This document shows, piece by piece, positions 42,611 to 51,094 of a DNA stretch of 64,000 nucleotides. The stretch's first letter is position 1, and each line of letters begins with the position of its first letter. The stretch is from positions 2,108,001 to 2,172,000 of the forward strand of contig NZ_CP074102.1 of assembly GCF_018310535.1 (NCBI RefSeq). The letters run 5' to 3'. A model generated the notes under the pieces. The model saw nothing but the letters and a program-made list of their open reading frames with translations, ran no database searches and was not told the origin of the DNA. Position numbers and translations under genes: made by a program. The stretch comes from Streptomyces mirabilis (GTDB taxonomy: Bacteria; Actinomycetota; Actinomycetes; Streptomycetales; Streptomycetaceae).

Positions 42611-42667
42611 CGTGTGGGGTGTGCCGTCCCCGGTCGCTGCTGACGCTTGCGCTCCTGTCAGCTGTGG

Positions 42668-43075
42668 TCAGTGCGAGGTACGGGTGCTGGTGCGCGGGCC
42701 GTCGTACTCGGCGTCGGTGACGTGCTCCAGCCAGTTGACCTCGTCGCCCTCCCACAGCGCGAGGTGCTCCATGAACTGGTCCGGGGTCGCCCCGTGCCAG
42801 TGCTCCTCGCCGGGCGGGCAACCGATGGTGTCGCCCGGGTGGGCCTCGATGATCACGCCGTCCCGGGTACCGATCAGGGCGACTCCGGACACGACGTGCA
42901 GGGTCTGGCCCAGGCCGTGGCTGTGCCAGGCGGTGCGGGCACCGGGGGCGAAGCGGACCATGTTGGCCCGCGCCCGGGAGGGCTCCTCGCCCCGGTGGAT
43001 CACGTCCGCCCAGGCGTCGCCGGTGAACATCTGCGCGGGCAGCTTCATGGTCGCCGGCTGCTTGAGGATCTCCAT
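42668..43075 (-). CDS. Cupin-domain protein
   Basis: Small beta-barrel protein of 135 residues, one cupin domain. Metal-type motif 1 is in GARTAWHSHGLGQTLHVVSG (HxH with a following His) and motif 2 in PGDTIGCPPGEEHWHGA. Such proteins accompany quinone or aromatic-ring enzymes and carboxymuconolactone-decarboxylase-like proteins, as here. Start ATG at 43075 has AAGGAG nine bases upstream. Cytoplasmic; the exact reaction is unknown. Confidence 0.9.
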   Translation of the reverse strand: MEILKQPATMKLPAQMFTGDAWADVIHRGEEPSRARANMVRFAPGARTAWHSHGLGQTLHVVSGVALIGTRDGVIIEAHPGDTIGCPPGEEHWHGATPDQFMEHLALWEGDEVNWLEHVTDAEYDGPRTSTRTSH

Positions 43076-43156
43076 GGTGGTACTCCTTGCGTCGGCCGCC
43101 GCAGGGCGGCCGTGAGTGGGTGACGAGAACGAGGTCCCGCAGGTGGTGGGACGGGG

Positions 43157-43480
43157 TCAGGACGAGCGGAACAGCTCCCGGGCCACCGTCAGGGCGGACA
43201 TCGCCTTGGGCCATCCGGCGTAGAACGCCATGTGGGTGATCGTCTCGATGAGTTCCGCCTCGGTCACGCCGTTCTGCTTGGCCAAGGGGAGGTGGAAGGT
43301 GAGCTGCTCGCTGCTGCCACTGGTGATGAGGCTGGCCACGGTCACCAGGCTGCGGTCCCTCGGCGACAGCTCCGGGCTCTTCCACGCCTGCCCGAACAGC
43401 ACGTCCTCGCTGTAGGCGGCCAGCGCGGGAGCGACGTCCCCGAACAGCTCCCGCGGGCCCGGCCGGGTCTTCTCCGTCAT
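43157..43480 (-). CDS. Carboxymuconolactone decarboxylase-family protein
   Basis: All-helical protein of 107 residues (KSPELSPRDRSLVTVASLIT, LPLAKQNGVTEAELIETITH, MAFYAGWPKAMSAL), full length for the family. It lacks the CxxC of AhpD peroxidase-type members, so a decarboxylase or binding role is more likely. Start ATG at 43480 follows GGAAAGGACAGGAACG. First gene of a leftward operon with cupin and a broken ADH; the divergent XRE regulator probably controls it through the palindrome at 43692. Confidence 0.9.
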   Translation of the reverse strand: MTEKTRPGPRELFGDVAPALAAYSEDVLFGQAWKSPELSPRDRSLVTVASLITSGSSEQLTFHLPLAKQNGVTEAELIETITHMAFYAGWPKAMSALTVARELFRSS

Positions 43481-43691
43481 CGTTCCTGTCCTTTCCACGG
43501 TGCGCGACGGCGCTCATCGGCACGCCGTCAGACGGGTGGGCGACACCGCGCCGGGGTTTCATTCCGCCCGCAAGGCACGGCCGCCGCCACCCGGACGACG
43601 CTCCGGCCGACCGGGCCGGTCGGCCTGGCGCCGATCGCGCCACAACCGATGGAACCGCGGGTCACACGCGCGTGGAAGAACTCGTTGATAC

Positions 43692-43708
43692 GTGTACTGG
43701 CAGTACAC
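43692..43708. promoter_or_regulatory. 17-bp palindrome between the XRE regulator and the CMD/cupin operon
   Basis: GTGTACTG-G-CAGTACAC has perfect 8-bp arms around one base, 48 bp upstream of the regulator start and 212 bp upstream of the CMD start. It is the best candidate operator for the XRE regulator. Confidence 0.75.
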
Positions 43709-43755
43709 CCCACCGCCGGAGACACCGCCGAGAAAGCCGACGTAGCCTCGAAGCC

Positions 43756-44661
43756 ATGGACAACCGAAGCGAGGTGCGCGAGTTCCTGACCAGCCGTCGT
43801 GCCAAGATCACGCCCCAGCAGGCGGGGCTGCCCGCCTACAGCGGCAACCGGCGCGTCAAGGGGCTGCGCAGGGAAGAAGTCGCGCTGCTCGCCGGCGTCA
43901 GCGCCGAGTACTACGCCCGCCTGGAGCGCGGCAACCTTTCCGGCGTCTCCGAGACCGTCCTCGACTCCCTCGCCCGCGCCCTCCAGCTCGACGAAGCCGA
44001 GCGCGCCCACCTCGACGACCTGGCCCGCACCGCCAACACCACCCGCCGCGCACCCCGCCGCCGGACCCCGCAGCCGATCCGGCCCGCCCTGCAGCACCTG
44101 CTCGACGCGATGACCGAGGCACCCGCCTTCATCCGCAACGGCCGCCTGGACATCCTGGCCACCAACCGGCTGGGCCGCGCACTGTACGACCCGGTGTTCG
44201 CCGACCCGGCCCGGCCCGTGAACCTCGCCCGGTACGAGTTCCTCAACCCCGGCGCGGCCGACTTCCTGCCCCGGCTGGAGGCCCAGGCCGCCGGAGCGGT
44301 GGCGCTGCTGCGCACCGAGGCGGGACGCGACCCGTACAACCGGGACCTGACCGACCTCGTCGGTGAACTCTCCACCCGCAGCGAGAAGTTCCGTACCCTG
44401 TGGGCCGCCCACGACGTGCGACTGCACCAGACCGGCGTCAAGCGCTTCCACCACCCCGCGGTCGGCGAACTCTCCCTCCCCTTCGAGGCCATGCCCATCC
44501 CGACCGACCCCGGCCTCACCCTCACCGCGCTCAGCGCCGAGCCCGGCACCCCGTCCCACGACAGCCTCAAACTCCTCGCCAGCTGGGCCGCCACCCTCGA
44601 CCAGGACGACCAGGACCACCAGCCGGACACCGCAATCACCAGCGGTGAGCAGAGCGCATAG
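43756..44661 (+). CDS. XRE-family regulator with MmyB-like ligand-binding domain
   Basis: Transcription factor of 301 residues. The HTH lies at about 30-80 (RRVKGLRREEVALLAGVSAE, YYARLERGNLSGVSETVLDS). The C-terminal domain is of the MmyB type, a PAS-like fold that may bind fatty acids or similar ligands (IRNGRLDILATNRLGRALYD, RRSEKFRTLWAAHDV-like region). Start ATG at 43756. In Streptomyces such regulators usually sit divergent from one short-chain dehydrogenase, quinone or ADH-type operon that they repress; the arrangement here matches with the CMD/cupin/ADH unit. Confidence 0.9.
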   Translation: MDNRSEVREFLTSRRAKITPQQAGLPAYSGNRRVKGLRREEVALLAGVSAEYYARLERGNLSGVSETVLDSLARALQLDEAERAHLDDLARTANTTRRAPRRRTPQPIRPALQHLLDAMTEAPAFIRNGRLDILATNRLGRALYDPVFADPARPVNLARYEFLNPGAADFLPRLEAQAAGAVALLRTEAGRDPYNRDLTDLVGELSTRSEKFRTLWAAHDVRLHQTGVKRFHHPAVGELSLPFEAMPIPTDPGLTLTALSAEPGTPSHDSLKLLASWAATLDQDDQDHQPDTAITSGEQSA

Positions 44662-44765
44662 CGGAGCTGCGCGACGCCACCTCGGACGAGGTGAGCGGCC
44701 TGCCGGCGCGCATGGCGTTCCACCAGGCCTGGCTCCGGATCGGAGCGTCGTCCGTCGCAGGGCCG

Positions 44766-45956
44766 TCAGAGGCCCGCGATCGTGTTCCAGCGCTTGGCGA
44801 ACTCCGTGCGTTCCGTGGACGTGATGTCGCGCGCGATCGCCAGCCGCTTCCGCATGGTGGCGTTCGGGAAGATCAGCGGGTTCTCGGCGAGGGCGGCGGT
44901 GTCCTCGTCCTTGGAGGAGGCGAGGACGTGCTGGGCTGCCGGGACCGGGCAGACGTAGTTGACCCAGGACGCCAGTTCGGCGGCGACCTCGGGCTCGTAG
45001 TAGTAGTCGACGAGCTTCTCGGCGTTGGCCTTGTGGCGGGCCAGGTTGGGGATCATCAGCGAGTCGGACCACAGCTCGGCGCCCTCCTCGGGGACGACGA
45101 AGCGGATGTCCGGGTTGTCCGCCTGGAGTTGGATCACGTCGCCCGAGTACGCCTGGCAGGCCAGTACGTCACCGCTGACCAGGTCCTTGGTGTAGTCGTT
45201 GCCCGTGAAGCGGCGGATCTGGCCGCTGTGCACATACTTCTCGACCTGGTCGCAGATCTTGTGGAAGTCGTCGGCCTTCCACCGGGTGATGTCGACGCCG
45301 TTGCCTTGCATGAGCAGCGCGAACGCCTCGTCGAGGCCGGAGAGCAGGGTGACCCTGCCCTTGAGGTCGGGGGCCCACAGGTCCGAGACGTGGTTGATCT
45401 CGCGGCCGAGCTTGCGGCGGTTGTACGCGATGCCGGTGATACCGGACTGCCACGGCACGGTGGACTTGCGGCCCGGGTCGAACGCGGGCCGGCTCAGCAG
45501 CGGGTCGAGGTATATGGCGACGTTCGGCTGCCTGGCGCGGTCCATCTCCTGCACCCAGCCGAGCCGGACGAAGCGCGCGCACATCCAGTCGCTGATGACG
45601 ATCAGGTCGCGGCCGGTCCGCTGGTGGTTCATCAGGGACGGGCTGATCTTGCCGAAGAACTCGTCGTTGTCGTTGATCTCCTCGATGTAGTCGACGGAGA
45701 TCCCGGTGCGCTTGCGGAAGGCGTCCAGCGTGGGCCGCTTCGTGTGGTCCTTGTCGTCGGTGTCTATGTAGAGCGGCCAGTTCGCCCAGGTCAGCCGCTT
45801 GTCGCGGGCCGAGATGTCGGCTCCGGCGCGGTCACCGGGTGACACGTACGCGGCGGGCACCCCGCAGCCCGCGAGGGCCCCGAGCGCCGCACCCCCGCCC
45901 AGGACGCGCAACAGGGACCGGCGGGAGCGGGGCGAGGTCTTCCGAATCTCTGGCAC
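44766..45956 (-). CDS. Orphan polyamine-binding lipoprotein (PotD paralogue)
   Basis: Solute-binding lipoprotein, 396 residues, with Tat signal SRRSLLRVLGGGAALG and lipobox LAGCG. It shares motifs with the PotD at 25411-26658: INDNDEFFGK, GRDLIVISDW, RLGWVQEMD, QIRRFTGNDYTKDL and YYYEPEVAAELASWVNYV. No permease or ATPase gene is next to it, so it may feed the PotABC importer 18 kb away or another one. Start is uncertain: GTG at 45956 or TTG at 45992. Placement near the ALDH/aminotransferase pair supports a polyamine ligand. Confidence 0.88.
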   Translation of the reverse strand: MPEIRKTSPRSRRSLLRVLGGGAALGALAGCGVPAAYVSPGDRAGADISARDKRLTWANWPLYIDTDDKDHTKRPTLDAFRKRTGISVDYIEEINDNDEFFGKISPSLMNHQRTGRDLIVISDWMCARFVRLGWVQEMDRARQPNVAIYLDPLLSRPAFDPGRKSTVPWQSGITGIAYNRRKLGREINHVSDLWAPDLKGRVTLLSGLDEAFALLMQGNGVDITRWKADDFHKICDQVEKYVHSGQIRRFTGNDYTKDLVSGDVLACQAYSGDVIQLQADNPDIRFVVPEEGAELWSDSLMIPNLARHKANAEKLVDYYYEPEVAAELASWVNYVCPVPAAQHVLASSKDEDTAALAENPLIFPNATMRKRLAIARDITSTERTEFAKRWNTIAGL

Positions 45957-46070
45957 CCCGGCAGCATGCCTGCTGCGACTCCGCGCGGACAATGGACGCT
46001 GCGTCGAGCGGTCGCACGCCGACCCGACACCCTGTCGATCGCCTGGTTACCGGGCAGTTGCCTGGTGCGG

Positions 46071-46169
46071 CTACCTCGTAGGGCTGCCTCGCACGGCCAC
46101 CTCACGGCGCAGCCCGGCGGCCACGGTCTCGGCGAGCTCTTCGTGGTCCTCGACCACCAGCACACGCAT
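46071..46169 (-). pseudogene. 5' remnant of an OmpR-type response regulator gene
   Basis: From ATG at 46169 the frame reads MRVLVVEDHEELAETVAAGL, a textbook receiver-domain start with the acidic pair ED, then leaves the family sequence and stops after 32 codons. Everything beyond the first helix is gone, so this is a deletion scar. Confidence 0.75.
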
Positions 46170-46284
46170 GCCGGTCAGTGTGGCGAGCGGGCGGTTACAC
46201 CGTCATAAGCACCGCCGTTCCCGTGCCGTAACCGCGCTCCCGCTTCTCTGGATCCCGTCAGCACCACCGCCCCACCACCAGGAG

Positions 46285-46599
46285 GACGGGGAGGGGCAGA
46301 AGTACTTCCCCGGATTCCACGCGTCCGAGGACGGAAGCGGACACGCACGGCTGGACGTGAAGGTGACCGGCAAAGACCTCGACCCCACGTCGGATGCCTA
46401 CAAGGGCGCCCTGAACACCTGCGCGCCGATCCTGAAGAAGGCCGGCATCACCTTCCCGGACCCCTCCGGCCTGCCGCCGCTGCCCGAACCGGGCAAGGGA
46501 GCGGGCACGGGCCCGGGCAGGTCCCTGCGCATCGAGCCCGGAACCCCCGGTGACCCGGGCCTCCCGTCACTCACGACCAGCGGCAGTCGGCACGCCTGA
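46285..46599 (+). pseudogene. 3' remnant of a small secreted or lipoprotein gene
   Basis: The open frame (GEGQKYFPGFHASEDGSGHA, then DLDPTSDAYKGALNTCAPIL, then Pro/Gly-rich tail) matches the style of Streptomyces lipoproteins with a CMR-x-HGV...DPDP repeat next to efflux systems. The expected signal peptide and first Cys motif are missing upstream, and no start with a ribosome-binding site is seen. Probably a partner of the response regulator lost in the same event. Confidence 0.55.
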
Positions 46600-46620
46600 C
46601 CATCGCGAGGGGGGAACACC

Positions 46621-46657
46621 GCGGCCCCGGACGGGATCAACTTCCGTCCGGGGCCGC
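46621..46657. terminator. Terminator hairpin
   Basis: Perfect 14-bp arms (GCGGCCCCGGACGG at 46621-46634 and its complement at 46644-46657) with a 9-nt loop, 20 bp beyond the ALDH stop. Confidence 0.88.
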
Positions 46658-46676
46658 ACGGTTCACACCGTACGAA

Positions 46677-48116
46677 CTACGCGTCCAGCGACGTCATCAC
46701 GTGCTTGATCCGCGTGTAGTCGTCGAAGCCGTACGCCGACAGGTCCTTGCCGTAGCCGGATTTCTTGAAGCCGCCGTGCGGCATCTCGGCGACCAGCGGG
46801 ATGTGGGTGTTGATCCACACGCAGCCGAAGTCGAGGGACTTCGACAGGCGCATCGCGCGGCCGTGGTCCTTCGTCCAGACCGAGGAGGCGAGGGCGTAGT
46901 CGACGCCGTTGGCCCACTCGATGGCCTGGGCCTCGTCCGTGAAGGACTGGACGGTGATGACCGGCCCGAAGACCTCGTTCTGGATGATCTCGTCGTCCTG
47001 CTTGAGGCCGGAGACGACGGTCGCGGCGTAGAAGTAGCCCTTGTCGCCGACCTGCTGGCCGCCCGCCTCGACCTTGGCGTGCGCGGGCAGGCGCTCGATG
47101 AACCCGGCGACCTGCTTGAGCTGGTTCGGGTTGTTGAGCGGGCCGTAGAGCACGTCCTCGTCGTCCGGCTGGCCGGTCTTCGTCTCGGCGGCGGCCTTGG
47201 CGAGTGCGGCGACGAACTCGTCGTGGATGGACTCCTGGACGAGGACGCGGGTGGCGGCCGTACAGTCCTGGCCCGCGTTGAAGAAGCCCGCGACCGAGAT
47301 GTCCTCGACGGCCTTGGCGATGTCGGTGTCCTCGAAGACCACGACCGGGGCCTTGCCGCCCAGCTCCAGGTGGACCCGCTTGAGGTCCTTGGACGCCGAC
47401 TCGGCGACGGACATACCCGCGCGTACGGAGCCCGTGATGGAGGCCATCGCCGGGGTCGGGTGCTCGACCATCGCGCGGCCGGTCTCGCGGTCGCCGCAGA
47501 TGACGTTGAAGACGCCCTTGGGCAGGATGCCGCCGATGATGTCGGCGATCAGAACGGTGGAGGCGGGGGTGGTGTCCGAGGGCTTCAGGACGACCGTGTT
47601 GCCCGCCGCGAGCGCCGGGGCGAACTTCCACACCGCCATCATCATCGGGTAGTTCCACGGCGCGACCTGCGCGCAGACACCGATCGGCTCGCGGCGGATG
47701 ATGGAGGTCATCCCCTCCATGTACTCGCCGGCCGAGCGGCCCTCGAGCATCCGCGCCGCGCCCGCGAAGAAGCGGATCTGGTCGACCATGGGCGGGATTT
47801 CCTCGGACCGGGTCAGCCCGATCGGCTTGCCGGTGTTCTCGACCTCGGCGGCGATCAGTTCCTCGGCCCGCTCCTCGAACGCGTCCGCGATCTTCAGGAG
47901 GGCCTTCTGACGCTCGGCCGGGGTCTGGTCGCGCCAAGCCGGGAAGGCCGCCGCGGCGGCCGCCATGGCGGCGTCCACGTCGGCCTGACCGGACAGCGGC
48001 GCGCTCGCGTACGCCTCGCCGGTCGCGGGATTGACGACCTCGGTGGTCCGCCCGTCGGCGGCGTCCCGGAACTCACCGTCGATGTAATTGCGCAGACGAC
48101 GCAGCTCGGTGCTCAC
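46677..48116 (-). CDS. Aldehyde dehydrogenase, gamma-aminobutyraldehyde (PatD/betaine-aldehyde) type
   Basis: NAD-dependent dehydrogenase, 479 residues. Landmarks: [30 protein letters not shown], Glu in [18 protein letters not shown], Cys in [16 protein letters not shown] and [20 protein letters not shown], the latter typical of aminobutyraldehyde enzymes. Start GTG at 48116 lies nine bases after GGAGGG. It is divergent from an Lrp regulator and putrescine-type aminotransferase, so it should oxidise the 4-aminobutyraldehyde that enzyme makes, giving GABA. It is related to, but clearly distinct from, the enzyme at 26759-28282. Confidence 0.92.
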   Translation of the reverse strand: MSTELRRLRNYIDGEFRDAADGRTTEVVNPATGEAYASAPLSGQADVDAAMAAAAAAFPAWRDQTPAERQKALLKIADAFEERAEELIAAEVENTGKPIGLTRSEEIPPMVDQIRFFAGAARMLEGRSAGEYMEGMTSIIRREPIGVCAQVAPWNYPMMMAVWKFAPALAAGNTVVLKPSDTTPASTVLIADIIGGILPKGVFNVICGDRETGRAMVEHPTPAMASITGSVRAGMSVAESASKDLKRVHLELGGKAPVVVFEDTDIAKAVEDISVAGFFNAGQDCTAATRVLVQESIHDEFVAALAKAAAETKTGQPDDEDVLYGPLNNPNQLKQVAGFIERLPAHAKVEAGGQQVGDKGYFYAATVVSGLKQDDEIIQNEVFGPVITVQSFTDEAQAIEWANGVDYALASSVWTKDHGRAMRLSKSLDFGCVWINTHIPLVAEMPHGGFKKSGYGKDLSAYGFDDYTRIKHVMTSLDA

Positions 48117-48281
48117 TGCCGGCCCTCCAAGTTCAGGTGTCCAATCGCTGAGACACCCACCCTAATCCGTGGGCCCACGTTTTCAACACCCCCGGTCACC
48201 CCTTGACTGCGAAATCCGCAAGCTACGACCTCGTAAACAACGAATTTCATCGCTACGGCCTTGCGGAACCGTCGAGACGTC
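48117..48281. promoter_or_regulatory. Divergent promoter region of ALDH and Lrp/aminotransferase genes
   Basis: Rightward TTGACT at 48203-48208 is followed 17-18 bp later by a TACGAC-like -10. The spacer holds TGCGAAATCCGCA, a near-palindrome that could be an Lrp contact. AT-rich blocks (ACAACGAATTTCAT) are unusual for this genome and typical of Lrp-bound DNA. Confidence 0.5.
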
Positions 48282-48800
48282 GTGCACAGTGAGCTCGTGG
48301 CCAGTCGAAGCGCAGACCCCAGGGACTCCACCCGCGAGTCCAGGAACGGCAGTCCCCAGCTGGACTCCGTATCCCTCGCCATCATCGAGCAGCTCCAGCA
48401 GGACGGACGCCGTCCGTACGCCGCGATCGGCAAGGCCGTCGGCCTGTCCGAGGCGGCCGTGCGTCAGCGCGTCCAGAAGCTGCTCGACCAGGGCGTGATG
48501 CAGATCGTCGCCGTCACGGACCCGCTCACCGTGGGCTTCCGCAGGCAGGCGATGGTCGGCGTCAATGTCGAGGGCGACCTCGATCCGGTGGCCGACGCGC
48601 TGACCGCCATGTCGGAAGTCGAGTACGTGGTGATGACCGCGGGCTCGTTCGACATCCTCGCGGAGATCGTCTGCGAGGACGACGACCACCTGCTGGACGT
48701 CATCAACAAACGCATCCGGGCCCTGCCCGGGGTGCGCTCCACCGAGAGCTTCGTCTATCTGAAGCTCAAGAAGCAGACCTACATGTGGGGAACCCGATAG
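48282..48800 (+). CDS. Lrp/AsnC-family transcriptional regulator
   Basis: Regulator of about 172 residues with one AsnC HTH (SLAIIEQLQQDGRRPYAAIG, EAAVRQRVQKLLDQG) and a RAM ligand domain (VEYVVMTAGSFDILAEIVCE). The N-terminal 30 residues before the HTH are polar and not conserved; GTG at 48282 or 48297 are possible starts. It overlaps or abuts the aminotransferase gene and is divergent from the ALDH gene, the usual layout for a local regulator. From memory, the corresponding S. coelicolor position is occupied by a regulator linked to polyamine response; not verified here. Confidence 0.9.
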   Translation: MHSELVASRSADPRDSTRESRNGSPQLDSVSLAIIEQLQQDGRRPYAAIGKAVGLSEAAVRQRVQKLLDQGVMQIVAVTDPLTVGFRRQAMVGVNVEGDLDPVADALTAMSEVEYVVMTAGSFDILAEIVCEDDDHLLDVINKRIRALPGVRSTESFVYLKLKKQTYMWGTR

Positions 48801-48802
48801 CC

Positions 48803-50167
48803 GTGAGCACACAGGACCTGAGCAAGACCGCGTACGACCACTTGTGGATGCACTTCACCCGCATGTCCTCGTACGAGAACGCGCCCGTTCCCACCATCGT
48901 CCGTGGTGAGGGCACCTACATCTACGACGACAAGGGCAAGCGCTACCTCGACGGTCTCGCGGGCCTGTTCGTGGTCCAGGCGGGCCACGGCCGCACCGAG
49001 CTCGCGGAGACGGCGTTCAAGCAGGCGCAGGAGCTGGCCTTCTTCCCGGTGTGGTCCTACGCCCACCCCAAGGCCGTCGAGCTCGCCGAGCGCCTCGCGC
49101 ACTACGCTCCGGGCGACCTGAACAAGGTCTTCTTCACCACCGGCGGTGGCGAGGCCGTCGAGACCGCGTGGAAGCTCGCCAAGCAGTACCACAAGCTCAC
49201 CGGCAACTACACGAAGTACAAGGTCATCTCGCGTGCGGTCGCCTACCACGGCACCCCGCAGGGCGCCCTGTCCATCACGGGCCTGCCGGCTCTGAAGGCC
49301 CCCTTCGAGCCGCTCGTCCCGGGCGCGCACAAGGTGCCGAACACGAACATCTACCGCGCCCCGATCCACGGCGACGACCCGGAGGCCTTCGGCCGCTGGG
49401 CCGCCGACCAGATCGAGCAGGAGATCCTGTTCGAGGGCCCGGAGACCGTCGCCGCGGTCTTCCTGGAGCCGGTGCAGAACGCCGGCGGCTGCTTCCCGCC
49501 GCCGCCCGGCTACTTCCAGCGCGTGCGCGAGATCTGCGACAAGTACGACGTGCTGCTCGTCTCCGACGAGGTCATCTGCGCCTTCGGCCGCCTCGGCACG
49601 ATGTTCGCCTGTGACAAGTTCGGCTACGTCCCGGACATCATCACCTGCGCCAAGGGCATGACCTCGGGCTACTCCCCCATCGGTGCCGCCATCGTCTCGG
49701 ACCGGATCGCCGAGCCGTTCTACAAGGGCGACAACACCTTCCTGCACGGCTACACCTTCGGCGGCCACCCGGTCTCCGCGGCCGTGGCGCTCACCAACCT
49801 CGACATCTTCGAGCGTGAGGGCCTCAACCAGCACGTGCTCGACAACGAGGCCAACTTCCTGCAGACCCTGCAGAAGCTGCACGACCTGCCGATCGTCGGT
49901 GACGTCCGCGGCAACGGCTTCTTCTACGGCATCGAGCTGGTGAAGGACAAGGCCACCAAGGAGACCTTCACGGACGAGGAGTCGGAGCGCGTGCTCTACG
50001 GCTTCGTCTCCAAGAAGCTCTTCGAGTACGGCCTCTACTGCCGCGCCGACGACCGCGGTGACCCGGTCATCCAGCTGTCGCCGCCGCTGATCTCCGACCA
50101 GTCGACCTTCGACGAGATCGAGGGGATCGTCCGTCAGGTGCTGACGGAGGCGTGGACAAAGCTCTGA
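48803..50167 (+). CDS. Class III aminotransferase, putrescine/beta-alanine:pyruvate (SpuC) type
   Basis: PLP-dependent transaminase, 454 residues from GTG at 48803 (GTG at 48785 would add six). Family landmarks: DHLWMHFTRM, LDGLAGLFVVQAGHGR, FTTGGGEAVETAWKLAKQYH, VISRAVAYHGTPQGA, LVSDEVICAFGRLG, and the lysine in ITCAKGMTSGYSP. The order HGRTEL and the ω-amino layout fit enzymes that move the terminal amine of putrescine or spermidine to pyruvate. Its start follows the Lrp stop by two bases, so they are co-translated, and the divergent ALDH would consume its aldehyde product. Confidence 0.92.
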   Translation: MSTQDLSKTAYDHLWMHFTRMSSYENAPVPTIVRGEGTYIYDDKGKRYLDGLAGLFVVQAGHGRTELAETAFKQAQELAFFPVWSYAHPKAVELAERLAHYAPGDLNKVFFTTGGGEAVETAWKLAKQYHKLTGNYTKYKVISRAVAYHGTPQGALSITGLPALKAPFEPLVPGAHKVPNTNIYRAPIHGDDPEAFGRWAADQIEQEILFEGPETVAAVFLEPVQNAGGCFPPPPGYFQRVREICDKYDVLLVSDEVICAFGRLGTMFACDKFGYVPDIITCAKGMTSGYSPIGAAIVSDRIAEPFYKGDNTFLHGYTFGGHPVSAAVALTNLDIFEREGLNQHVLDNEANFLQTLQKLHDLPIVGDVRGNGFFYGIELVKDKATKETFTDEESERVLYGFVSKKLFEYGLYCRADDRGDPVIQLSPPLISDQSTFDEIEGIVRQVLTEAWTKL

Positions 50168-50356
50168 TCTTCCTCCGGGATGATCAACAACGGCCCCGGT
50201 GGCGCCCGTTCGAGTGAGAATGGGCGCCTCGGGGCCGCGTGCTGTCCGGCCTGGCGGCCCCGACTCCCTAGCGTGCCCAGTGACCGATCGGCCCTGCCTT
50301 CGTTCCCTCGTCCGGGGGATTGGCAGCGCAAATCTGATCTGAACGAGGTGTACGCG

Positions 50357-51094
50357 ATGGTGGCCCCGCCGGACAACGACGTGCTCTGGGCACGCGCCCT
50401 GCACGTCAAGCACAACGGCTCGCCCGCGCTCAGCGGTGTCTCGCTCGGCATCCGCGACGGCGAGATCCTCGCCGTCGGCGGCCCACGCGGCAGCGGCAAG
50501 ACGACCCTGCTCCGGTGTCTGTCGGGGCAGCTGCTGCCCCAGCAGGGCGAGGTCTGGTTCAACAGCACGCCGGTGCACACCATGGACCCCGTCACCCGCG
50601 AACGGCTGCGCCGCGACCGCTTCGGCTGGATCGACCCCACGCCCGTCCTCGTACCGGAACTGAACGCCTGGGAGAACGCGGCGCTGCCCCTGATGCTGCG
50701 TGGCTGTGGCCGCCGGGCCGCCAAGACCGCCGCCCTCGAGTGGCTGGAACGCCTCGACATCCGCGACTGCGCCCGCAAACGCCCGCACGCCCTGCTCCAG
50801 ACCGAGCGGCAGCGCGTCGCCATCGCCCGGGCGCTCGCCCTCTCCCCCAAGGTGCTCTTCGCCGACGAACCGTCCGCCCCGCTGCACCGCGCCGACGGCG
50901 CCCACGTCCTGCGCACCCTCACCTCGGCGGCCCGCTCCCACGGCATCACGGTCGTCCTCGCCACGCACTACGCGGACACCGCGGCCCTCGCCGACCGCAC
51001 CGTGTCGCTGCTCGACGGACGGCGCGTGAACACCCTCCACCTGCCCCCGGTCGTCGAGGCGGAAGGCCGGGCCGCGTGCTCGCTCTCCGTCTAG
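50357..51094 (+). CDS. ABC transporter ATP-binding protein with altered signature motif
   Basis: Export-type ATPase, 245 residues from ATG at 50357 (GAGG eight bases upstream). Walker A is GGPRGSGKTT and the switch His is in VLATHYADTA. The signature that should read LSGGQ is LLQTERQRVAIARAL, and the D-loop after Walker B is DEPSAPLH instead of DEPTGALD, so ATP hydrolysis at one site may be weak. It overlaps a permease gene by 19 bp. The pair resembles FtsX/MacB-type exporters. No substrate is evident. Confidence 0.85.
   Translation: MVAPPDNDVLWARALHVKHNGSPALSGVSLGIRDGEILAVGGPRGSGKTTLLRCLSGQLLPQQGEVWFNSTPVHTMDPVTRERLRRDRFGWIDPTPVLVPELNAWENAALPLMLRGCGRRAAKTAALEWLERLDIRDCARKRPHALLQTERQRVAIARALALSPKVLFADEPSAPLHRADGAHVLRTLTSAARSHGITVVLATHYADTAALADRTVSLLDGRRVNTLHLPPVVEAEGRAACSLSV

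Larger units (their letters stand above)
45957..46676. other. Eroded region with two gene relics
   Basis: This 720-bp stretch lacks an intact gene. On the minus strand it holds the first 23 codons of a response regulator (46071-46169). On the plus strand it holds the C-terminal part of a small secreted protein (46285-46599). The two are divergent, as in common Streptomyces two-component/efflux cassettes. A terminator hairpin ends the region. Confidence 0.65.

Noticed and set aside
45791..46165. 124-codon minus-strand frame over the PotD-paralogue start
   Set aside because: It is in another frame from both the response-regulator relic and the lipoprotein gene and shows no family sequence.
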